From: Mixophyes australis
Taxonomy: Eukaryota; Chordata; Amphibia; Anura; Limnodynastidae
DNA length: 64,000 nt
Assembly: GCA_036250195.1 (NCBI GenBank)
Contig: JAVHZZ010000001.1
Location: 378,449,407-378,513,406 of the forward strand
Direction: 5' to 3'
Shown here: positions 56,460 to 64,000 of the stretch, piece after piece
How positions within the stretch are numbered: the stretch's first letter is position 1
How the letters are laid out: every line of letters starts with the position of its first letter
Translations under genes and position numbers: made by a program
Notes under the pieces: generated by a model
Told to the model about the DNA's origin: nothing
Database searches by the model: none
The model's input: the letters and a program-made list of their open reading frames with translations, nothing else

Positions 56460-57780
56460 TGGGGACAGAGTTAAGGGGGAAGTGTTGGTGAGGACTTTGA
56501 AGATGAAGGTGAGTAGCTAGAATTAGATTTTGGAGATAATGTAGTTTCAGTGTACTGATTTAAAGAGTGATGTAGAGGATGTGGAGCAACAAAAGAGGAA
56601 GATGGGAGATAATGAGAGAATGTATAAGGATTATTGTCATGTCCAGAGAGAGAAAGGGACATATTGTGGCAATGATTCAAAGAAGGAGACAACTTGACAG
56701 CACAAGGGAATGGATATGTGGAGTAAAGTGGAGCTTTAAGTAAAGCATGACACCATGGCAGTGAGCATGGGGAACTGGAGAGAGAATATTTGGTCCACTG
56801 TGGTGGAGACTAGAGGGTTGGTAATGACATTGGTAGAATGATTTGCTCCATTGTAAACATGATGAGCATTGGGACATCAAAGTGGAGATGATGGAAAGAT
56901 AGAGTAGAGGTAGATGTGTGTTGTCTGTATAGAGGTTTAGTGGATGCCAAAAGAGCATATTAGAGAAGAGGTATAAAGAGAGAACAGAGCCTTGGGGGAC
57001 CCGAAAAGTGTGAGGTGCTGGATCTGACGACAGACCATTTATTGATGGTTGATGTTGATTTTGCCCTTGATGCATGTGGTGAAGTCATGAGGGGCAATGG
57101 GGGAAAAATGAGGGCATTGTGGACTGACACAAAAGAAAGTTGAAGGTGAATGTGTTTAATAAATTTGGTAGATATTAAAGACTTAAAGTAGATTTACTTG
57201 TTGAGGGAAGGCACTATAGCAAGAAAACAGGATAAATTTGTAATGAACGAAGTCCGTTTTGGAGCGAGTTTTTCTTTCACTGCTGCTCAGCAGTTAGGAA
57301 GCACTTTTGCAAATGGTGGGTCTGTTTGGAGTGCCAGGGTTGAGGTTTGGATCATTAGAGACCATGTGTGGTAGCTGGAGCTCCCTTGTCTAGGGCTATG
57401 GTGAGTGTAGTGGGCATGAGAGAGTAGTAAAAGGAGAGAAGAGTGTTAAAAGTGAAACTAAGAATAAGATCAGGTCAATTGTGTTTAGATATCATTGCTT
57501 ATGAACGATTTGAGTGCAAGAGGGGTGTGGGAGGCAAGGTGAGGCAGAGAAAAAGGAGAATATGGTTGAAGAAGCTGGATATCATGCAGAGATGGGAGAA
57601 TATGAGATCCGGGAAGGCTCAATCACGATGGGTGGGAGATGATGTCTACTGGGAGAGACCAACAGAGGAAATAAGTATGAGGAGTTTAGAGGTGGCAGTG
57701 CCAGTACAAATGTTGATGAAGACATTTAAATCCACTAGAATGGAAATAGGTATAGGAAGTAAGATAGCCTGATGGCAACA
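56460..57780 (-). mobile_element. Old L2-type LINE relic
   Basis: The minus frame 57075-56677 shows FRVPQGSVLSLYLFSNML and LYTDNTHLPL, decayed forms of the [12 protein letters not shown] and YADDTQIYL motifs. It continues with the HCHGVMLYLKLHFTPHIHSL block that aligns with the '[20 protein letters not shown]' block of the copy at 15.9 kb. The frame 56692-56471 covers the following region. Upstream to about 57780 the sequence has L2 endonuclease/linker flavour but is badly broken. Confidence 0.75.
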
Positions 57781-58004
57781 TTATCAAGGAAATGTGATGC
57801 TGGGCCTGGGCTGCTGTGGCATGGTGGAGATATGCCACATGTGAGGAAGAGGTTAAGTTCTCATGGATTCGAATAACTCAGCCCTTTCCTCACATAACTG
57901 GACAGCATGATATCCATTATAAGGCAGGCAGCCTGAAATTGCTCAGTCAGGAAGAAAGAGTGTTCCTGTCTTGAAGCTCTGTGAAACTTCTGCCAGGCCA
58001 AGTG

Positions 58005-58195
58005 ATGCAGAGGATGTGGAGCAACAAAAGAGGAAGACTCATTTCATTACCTAAGGTTTTGTTTGCTGTGCTCCTTCTTATTTGCACCTGTTTGCTGTGT
58101 TATACTGATTACTTTGCACATGCTAAAGTATATGATCTACTTTCACAGCTGAATAAAAAAGTCACAAGCTTGCCCTCTTTGTACAATGATGTCAG
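58005..58195 (+). CDS. Candidate first coding exon of an unidentified type II membrane protein
   Basis: ATG at 58005 (or 58014) opens 63 codons plus two bases, ending CAG|GTAAAT at 58195/58196, a good splice donor. The product starts with a short basic tail (K8, R9, R11, K17), then one membrane segment about residues 18-33 (VLFAVLLLICTCLLCY), then a polar helix-like part (KVYDLLSQLNKKVTSLPSLY). That plan is usual for Golgi-type enzymes and other signal-anchor proteins. The next exon candidate at 63884 restores the frame exactly (two bases plus one). A TGA stands in frame just upstream at about 57978-57980, so the start is bounded. I do not recognise the family. The first 34 bases resemble a stretch of the L2 relic at 56.57 kb. 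Confidence 0.55.
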
Positions 58196-58679
58196 GTAAA
58201 TCTCTGCACAGTATACATAGACCTCGCGTTTGTTCTTTCATTCAGTGTCGCGTGTTCCTCCATAGAGGAACAAAGTGGGTTTGTTCTAGAGATGGTCACT
58301 GACCCCCGTGTTTTGGTTTTGGATTCGGTTTTGGATCTGGATTACCGTTGTGTTTTGGTTTTGGTTTTGCAAAACCGCCATTGCGTGTTTTGGTTTTGGT
58401 TTTGGTTTTGTTTGGTTTTGTTTTGCTATTTTTTGGGAAAATCCATGTTTTTGGGCCTAAATTAACCCAATTTAGTGCTCCAACTGTTTTAGAGACAAGT
58501 AATCTAATTGTTGAGGTAATAAATCATCCAAAAAAACAGTTTAATTCTTCGTTGGTAGGCCTATTCTACACACAAAACAGATTGTCTTCCTCTCCATCTA
58601 TGCATATTGGCAATGCAGCCATCGTCTTTGAATGTATATTACACCCTACACTTATAGTTAAATATGTAAAGAAATGGAA

Positions 58680-58989
58680 AAAGCCAGTTTGGTTTCTGTC
58701 TCTCAAGGCCCCCCTCCACTTGTATAAAATACCAAAAAATTCAGCCATTATAGACTGTACAATATTAATTGACATGGAGAAAGCCAGTTTGGTTTCTGTC
58801 TCTCTAGGCCCCCCTCCACTTGTATAAAATACTAAAAAATTCAGCCATTATAGACTGTACAATATTAATTGACATGGAAAAAGCCAGTTTGGTTTCTGTC
58901 TCTCTAGGCCCCCCTCCACTTGTATAAAATACCCAAAAATTCAGCCATTATAGACTGTACAATATTATGAAAAACGGACAAAGCCAGTT
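58680..58989. repeat. 100-bp tandem repeat near the left end of the hAT element, about 3 copies
   Basis: 'aaagccagtttggtttctgt' recurs at 58680, 58780 and 58880, and 'aaagccagttt' once more at 58980, at exactly 100 bp. Units include 'cagccattatagactgtac'. They lie 3' of the transposase stop. Confidence 0.95.
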
Positions 58990-59163
58990 TAGGGTCACTC
59001 TGTCTATGACACCCTACCCTTAAGGATAAATTGCCCTAACAGCAGCCTTTCAAGAAGGTATGTGATATGGAAATGCCACAAGTCCCTTTCCTCTTTGGGG
59101 GTAGATTGCACCCTACACTTACATAGAAAGTTTTAAAAAGATGTTATCGGCATCATCTTCAGC

Positions 59164-60546
59164 TTAATCCTCACCCTCATCAGTGTGTACGTCATCATCA
59201 CAGACTATCAATTCATCGCCGCTTGAATCCGCCATTAGAGAACAGTCAGTGCTTGGATGTCTTGGATGGTGAAGGCCTTCCTCGTGGAAGATGTAGTTCA
59301 TTTTTATAAACATCATTTTCTCCACATTTTTGGGAAGTAACCTTCTACGGCGATCACTGACTAAGTTCCCTGCTGTGCTGAACACTCGTTCAGAGTACAC
59401 ACTGGAGGGTGGGCAGCTTAGGTATTGCAAAGCAAGTTTGTACATGGGTTTCCAAATGGCCTGCTTTTCTTCCCAGTAAGGAAAGGGACTGTCTGACATT
59501 TCCATATCAACTACCTCTTGAAAGTAATCCTCCACCATCCTTTGCATGTTTATACTCATATTGGATGGAGTTATGGGCAAAGTGACACATTTTTTTGAAA
59601 AATCCTTCAAACCAGCCCAGATGTTAAATTGTTCTCGTCTGCCCCCTGTGTCTTCCCTGCTTCTTTTTTGGAAATTTAATTTTTTACGAGCAACAGCTTG
59701 AGAAAGTGAAGGAGGACACGTCGTCAAGCCGAGGCCCAGTTCAGCGGCCAACTTGCTGAGCAATAGCTCCTTGCAAAAGTTCACATCTCGCTCATTTACA
59801 AGTAAAGACTCAATGTAGGTTTTAAACCTTGGATCAAGCACAGTGGCCAAAACGTACTGATCCGAGTTCAAGATCTTAATAACTCGAGGATCATTGTGAA
59901 GCGAATTAAGTACTTGATCGACAAGGCCAACATACTTTGCTGAATTGCTTGCTTTCAGCTCCTCCTTCATTTTCTCAAGCTGCTTTTCCAATAGTCTAAT
60001 TAAAGGAATGACTTGGCTCAAACTAGCAGAGTCTGCACTGACCTCACATGTCACAACTTCAAATGGTTTCAGCACCTTGCACAGCACTGAAAGGATTCCC
60101 CACTGTGCAAGAGTGAAATACATCCCCCCTCCTTTCCCAATGTCATGACTTGTGCAATATGCTTGGATGGCTTTGCGCTGTTCCTCCATCCTCTGAAGCA
60201 TGTACAGGGTGGAATTCCACCGAGTTACCACCTCTTGCTTAAGTTGGTGGCAGGGCAAGTTAAACTGCTCTTGGAGCTGCTGTAATCTCCTACATGCTGT
60301 GGCTGAATGCCTGAAATGGCCTGAAATTTTACGGGCCACCGAAAGCATCTCCTGCACTTCACGGTTATTTCGTAGGAAGCTCTGCACCACCAAGTTGATG
60401 GTGTGAGCAAAACAGGGAATATGTTGGAAATCACCCAGCTGTAATGCTCGCACTATATTGTTGGCGTTATCTGAAATGACATACCCTGGGGAGAGTCCGA
60501 GTGGTATAAGCCATGCATCAATCACATCTCTCAGTTTGCGTAACAA
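59164..60546 (-). CDS. hAT transposase, C-terminal part
   Basis: 460 codons open from 60546, in a frame shifted relative to the N-terminal part; the same frame is readable upstream to about 60618 (TLCITGF, NRHTADNLLRKL). It contains the second acidic motif region (GYVISDNANNIVRAL), CFAHTINLVV, the long helical insertion domain and, at about 355-415, the hAT dimerisation block (YLSCPPSSVYSERVFSTAGN, LVSDRRRRLLPKNVEKMMFI). The tail is acidic (DSSGDELIV, DDDVHTDEGED). Without the first catalytic Asp this cannot be an active transposase as it stands. The relic at 8735 is its closest relative in the window. Confidence 0.92.
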   Translation of the reverse strand: MLRKLRDVIDAWLIPLGLSPGYVISDNANNIVRALQLGDFQHIPCFAHTINLVVQSFLRNNREVQEMLSVARKISGHFRHSATACRRLQQLQEQFNLPCHQLKQEVVTRWNSTLYMLQRMEEQRKAIQAYCTSHDIGKGGGMYFTLAQWGILSVLCKVLKPFEVVTCEVSADSASLSQVIPLIRLLEKQLEKMKEELKASNSAKYVGLVDQVLNSLHNDPRVIKILNSDQYVLATVLDPRFKTYIESLLVNERDVNFCKELLLSKLAAELGLGLTTCPPSLSQAVARKKLNFQKRSREDTGGRREQFNIWAGLKDFSKKCVTLPITPSNMSINMQRMVEDYFQEVVDMEMSDSPFPYWEEKQAIWKPMYKLALQYLSCPPSSVYSERVFSTAGNLVSDRRRRLLPKNVEKMMFIKMNYIFHEEGLHHPRHPSTDCSLMADSSGDELIVCDDDVHTDEGED

Positions 60547-61940
60547 ATTGTCAGCCGTATGCCTGTTAGTGAAGCCGGTGATACAAAGAGTGGCCTGCCT
60601 GTGACAAATGTTATAGCTTTACGGGAGAAATGGTGTCGCGATGGAATTCTGTAACGCGGACACAAAACCTCAATTAACTGTGAAAAACCAGCTGCGTTTA
60701 TTGTGGAGATTGGACGCAGATCTAACACTAACATTGCAGCCATGGCGTCTGTGATTCGCTTGGCGACTGGGTGACTGCTATCATATTTGCTTCCCCTCGC
60801 AAATGATTGTTTCACAGTTAATTGCTGAAATGTAGGACTGCTCATTTTATTAACCTGCCTCTGGGATGACGATTCACCCCCAGCAGCAGCAACAGCAGCA
60901 GCAGGACTAACGCTTTCTTCAGAGGAATCCAGCCTTAAGTGGGATGCCGGGCTAACTCCGAGCGCTACTGAGGATATTGATGAGGATGGTGTGGTGGGTG
61001 TATTTTGTAGCCGTCGGTATGTCGGTGAGCGGAGGGTCTTAGCTGATGAGGGAGTGCTTGTATTCTTTTGGGAAGAACTTTCAGCTTTTCCCAACACTTT
61101 GCCATGAACTCTCGTTAAATGGCGTAACATAGACGAGGTTCCAAGATGGTTAAGGTCCCTCCCTCGACTGACTGTGGCTTCACATACACTACAAATGGCT
61201 ATACAATTGTTGTCTGGATTTGGGTAGAAATAATTCCACACATAAGAAGTGGATTTTTTTGTTTTATGCCCAGGCATGACAATGGCCTTTTTCTTGTCAC
61301 GTGCCAGAACTGCTGCCACTGGTGCAGGACTTACACAAACAACCTCATCCTCATCAACATCCTCATTAGCGCCCTCGTCGCCTACACAAATCTCCCCCTC
61401 ATCCTCTTCTAATTCCAAAGTGGCATCCTCAATTTGGGTATCACCGGCTACACTCGGGCTATTAAGGCACACATCAGCAGAATGCTCACGATTAGACATC
61501 CCACTGTTGGATGGACTCTCCACAGGGATTGTTGTCATTTGTGAATCAGAGCAAATATTCTCCTGTAATGCCTCACTGTTATCTTGCAGCTCGGCTTTGA
61601 CGCGTAACAGTAGTTGTGCACCAATTGTAGGCTGGGTAACTTTTTGGGATCTGCCACTAATAGCCAAAGGTGAAGGCCTCATTCTCTCTTTGCCACTGCG
61701 TGTGTAGAATGGCATGTTTGCAATTTTTTTTTTATCGTCACTTAACTTTTGCTCAGTTACACTTCTTTTTCGCTTCAATACAGTAAATTTTTTTTGGGTT
61801 TTTGTTTTTTGCACTAATTTGAAAACACTCTGTTGTTTGACATCGCCTTGGCCAGATGACGTACTGGGAACACTAACATCAGGACTGGTGACAGAACCTG
61901 GTTGCTCATTCAGATCATATGTGGACTGCTTTGAATCCAT
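60531..61940 (-). CDS. hAT transposase, N-terminal part with BED zinc finger
   Basis: 469 codons. Residues 40-75 are Lys/Arg-rich (probable nuclear signal) and 170-200 strongly acidic. A BED-type finger at 229-284 has C250, C253, H274 and H279 with the expected aromatic residues (YVWNYFYP), and binds DNA at the element ends. The hAT DNA-binding region follows (QSFARGSKYD, KRITDAMAAMLVLDLRPIST, FSQLIEVLCPRYRIPSRHHF). After HHFSRKAI the frame leaves the family pattern. The adjacent frame, which continues as the C-terminal part, resumes only beyond the expected first catalytic Asp. So a deletion with frameshift sits near 60618-60625, and the last ~25 residues are out of frame. The start codon lies 21 bp from the tandem repeat array. 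Confidence 0.9.
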   Translation of the reverse strand: MDSKQSTYDLNEQPGSVTSPDVSVPSTSSGQGDVKQQSVFKLVQKTKTQKKFTVLKRKRSVTEQKLSDDKKKIANMPFYTRSGKERMRPSPLAISGRSQKVTQPTIGAQLLLRVKAELQDNSEALQENICSDSQMTTIPVESPSNSGMSNREHSADVCLNSPSVAGDTQIEDATLELEEDEGEICVGDEGANEDVDEDEVVCVSPAPVAAVLARDKKKAIVMPGHKTKKSTSYVWNYFYPNPDNNCIAICSVCEATVSRGRDLNHLGTSSMLRHLTRVHGKVLGKAESSSQKNTSTPSSAKTLRSPTYRRLQNTPTTPSSSISSVALGVSPASHLRLDSSEESVSPAAAVAAAGGESSSQRQVNKMSSPTFQQLTVKQSFARGSKYDSSHPVAKRITDAMAAMLVLDLRPISTINAAGFSQLIEVLCPRYRIPSRHHFSRKAITFVTGRPLFVSPASLTGIRLTICYAN

Positions 61941-61960
61941 TCTGAGCGCAAACCACTGGG

Positions 61961-63270
61961 GAGTGCTAAAAATTATTTAGTAGATACTGCTGACAGTTAT
62001 GACTTTTGACAGCCAGAAATATTAATGCACAATTAGGGAGGACACCCCAAAAGCACTGAGGAGTGCTAAAAATTATTTAGTAGATACTGCTGACAGATAT
62101 GACTTTTGACAGCCAGAAATATTAATGCACAATTAGGGAGGACACCCCAAAAGCACTGAGGAGTGCTAAAAATTATTTAGTAGATACTGCTGACAGATAT
62201 GACATTTGACAGCCAGAAATATTAATGCACAATTAGGGAGGACACCCCAAAAGCACTGAGGAGTGCTAAAAATTATTTAGTAGATACTGCTGACAGATAT
62301 GACTTTTGACAGCCAGAAATATTAATGCACAATTAGGGAGGACACCCCAAAAGCACTGAGGAGTGCTAAAAATTATTTAGTAGATTCTGCTGACAGTTAT
62401 GACTTTTGACAGCCAGAAATATTAATGCACAATTAGGGAGGACACCCCAAAAGCACTGAGGAGTGCTAAAAATTATTTAGTAGATACTGCTGACAGATAT
62501 GACTTTTGACAGCCAGAAATATTAATGCACAATTAGGGAGGACACCCCAAAAGCACTGAGGAGTGCTAAAAATTATTTAGTAGATACTGCTGACAGATAT
62601 GACTTTTGACAGCCAGAAATATTAATGCACAATTAGGGAGGACACCCCAAAAGCACTGAGGAGTGCTAAAAATTATTTAGTAGATACTGCTGACAGATAT
62701 GACTTTTGACAGCCAGAAATATTAATGCACAATTAGGGAGGACACCCCAAAAGCACTGAGGAGTGCTAAAAATTATTTAGTAGATACTGCTGACAGATAT
62801 GACTTTTGACAGCCAGAAATATTAATGCACAATTAGGGAGGACACCCCAAAAGCACTGAGGAGTGCTACAAATTATTTAGTAGATACTGCTGACAGATAT
62901 GACTTTTGACAGCCAGAAATATTAATGCACAATTAGGGAGGACACCCCAAAAGCACTGAGGAGTGCTACAAATTATTTAGTAGATACTGCTGACAGATAT
63001 GACTTTTGACAGCCAGAAATATTAATGCACAATTAGGGAGGACACCCCAAAAGCACTGAGGAGTGCTAAAAATTATTTAGTAGATTCTGCTGACAGTTAT
63101 GACTTTTGACAGCCAGAAATATTAATGCACAATTAGGGAGGACACCCCAAAAGCACTGAGGAGTGCTACAAATTATTTAGTAGATACTGCTGACAGATAT
63201 GACTTTTGACAGCCAGAAATATTTATGCACAATTATGGGGGACACCCCAAAAGCGCTGGGGAGTGCCAAA
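61961..63270. repeat. 100-bp tandem repeat, 13 full copies, upstream of the transposase start
   Basis: 'gagtgcta(a/c)aaattatttag' recurs every 100 bp from 61961 to 63161, with a partial unit at 63261. Units are nearly identical; variants are ACAGATAT/ACAGTTAT, TAGATACT/TAGATTCT and CTAAA/CTACA. The array starts 20 bp before the transposase ATG (61940) and is followed by the element's GC-rich right terminus. It could hold repeated transposase-binding sites or promoter units. Confidence 0.97.
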
Positions 63271-63883
63271 TATGAAGAAAAAATAATAAACCTCTATCCT
63301 CCTCTCTGCACTAGCGATTTTGGTTAGAGCAATTGCAAGAACAATATTGTATTCTCTGTCCCTGCTCTAATTAGCCTATGACTACACCCTGCTCTCTCCC
63401 TCTGTCAAATGGCGATGGATTGCTGTGGAGGCGTGCATTTATAAAGTTGAAGTATCGCGAGAACCGAGCCCCGAGATCCGACGACGTCACAATGACGTTC
63501 GGCCTCGATTTGGATTCGGAATGGGCGGGAGAGTACCGAGCTGCTCAGCTCGGTACTCGGATACCCAAAGTTCGGGTGGGTTCGGTTCTCGGAGAACCGG
63601 ACCCGCCCATCTCTAGTTTGTTCCTTATGGTTTTTTTGTTGCCAAGCCTGTTCCTGTGGAATTTGGACATTTGTAATATCATTTATTTTGGGGTTTAATT
63701 GTTTTGACAGCAACAGGACCTTGGCTTACACATGTACAAATGGTCTGCACAGCAAGCGCATGCTCTTTCTAATTATCCTTATGTGGCCCGTCAGCCAATT
63801 TTACAATATATACAGTATATTCATTTTAAATGGCAAAGGATATACAGTATATTGGATATGATGCCCCCCTTTTTTTTTTAAAG

Positions 63884-64000
63884 AGACAACACATACATTA
63901 CTGAGGAGCATCTAACTGCTTTATCAGAAGCCTGTCAAGAGATTGAATTACTTTGGACTTATTCAGATAAGCTTTTTAATTTACTAAACGTTCATATGTA
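63884..64000 (+). CDS. Candidate second exon of the same gene (runs off the window)
   Basis: A strong pyrimidine tract (six C then ten T) and AAAG precede the exon at 63884. With the phase left by the exon at 58195 the frame reads R, then DNTYITEEHLTALSEACQEI and ELLWTYSDKLFNLLNVHM, with no stop to the window end. The alternative acceptor two bases on gives a stop after a few codons. The product is helical and acidic, in keeping with a lumenal stem or coiled region. The intron of 5688 bp contains the hAT transposon. Confidence 0.55.

Larger units (their letters stand above)
58287..63615 (-). mobile_element. hAT transposon, 5329 bp, 8-bp TSD GTTTGTTC, in an intron
   Basis: Ends are TAGAGATGGTC at 58287 and GCCCATCTCTA at 63615 (9-bp inverted TAGAGATGG). 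GTTTGTTC is duplicated exactly at 58279-58286 and 63616-63623. The transposase is on the minus strand in two frames (61940-60531 and 60546-59164). The left subterminal part is a (GTTTTG)n-like run followed by three 100-bp repeats; the right holds thirteen 100-bp repeats and a GC-rich 200-bp terminus. The perfect duplication suggests a fairly recent insertion, yet the transposase has lost a segment. Confidence 0.96.

Noticed and set aside
58566..58827. Open frames on both strands within the left end of the hAT element
   Set aside because: Produced by the 100-bp repeats; different repeats give the same peptides.
61961..63270. Regular 100-bp repeats as a CRISPR-like array
   Set aside because: Units are contiguous with no unique spacers, and the setting is a eukaryotic transposon.
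1..64000. tRNA, rRNA or other structured RNA genes
   Set aside because: I looked for A/B-box-like and cloverleaf patterns by eye and saw none that I could support; a covariance search would be decisive.

Overview
The window looks like non-coding, transposon-crowded nuclear DNA of a vertebrate, most likely an anuran amphibian. The reasons are the mix of L2-type LINEs, an L1/Tx1-type LINE, a chromodomain (Tf1/sushi-type) Ty3 retrotransposon, BED-finger hAT transposons, Tc1 elements, a Helitron-like element and many foldback MITEs of the kinds usual in frog genomes. There are no bacterial-type operons and no RNA genes that I can recognise. Species cannot be called from the sequence alone.

Layout. 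1-2.66 kb: inside and right end of a non-autonomous hAT-like element full of hairpins and a 77-79 bp minisatellite. 4.3-4.9 kb: L2 3' end. 7.6-8.3 kb: Helitron-like element. 8.4-10.2 kb: relic of a hAT element related to the one at 58-63 kb. 15.15-18.9 kb: nearly full-length L2 LINE (minus strand) whose single long ORF is broken by only two stop codons and carries a 2A-like motif. 19.1-19.4 kb: 71-bp tandem repeat. 20.7-25.0 kb: L1/Tx1-type LINE (minus) with a 1.53-kb solo LTR inside it. 25.4-26.7 kb: Tc1 relic. 27.7-28.5 kb: 31-bp minisatellite. 30.5-35.0 kb: three L2-type fragments with a nested LINE tail. 36-43 kb: a field of MITEs, several with clear target duplications. 43.37-48.95 kb: a complete, apparently young chromovirus-type Ty3 retrotransposon (minus) with intact gag and pol. 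50-57.8 kb: MITEs, a second Tc1 relic and an L2 relic. 58.0-64.0 kb: two candidate host exons on the plus strand, separated by an intron holding a 5.3-kb hAT transposon with a perfect 8-bp target duplication.

How it works together. The only likely host gene is the one whose first coding exon (58005-58195) and second exon (63884 onward) keep one reading frame across a canonical donor and acceptor. It would encode a type II membrane protein that I cannot name. The most instructive element is the Ty3 retrotransposon. Its sequence shows a self-priming arrangement (the predicted RNA 5' end is complementary to the site next to the 5' LTR), a -1 frameshift signal joining gag to pol, all catalytic residues, a chromodomain, and LTRs that differ at two positions by eye. 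Nested insertions (solo LTR in LINE, MITE in MITE, LINE tail in LINE, MITE in Tc1) give a relative history of the locus.
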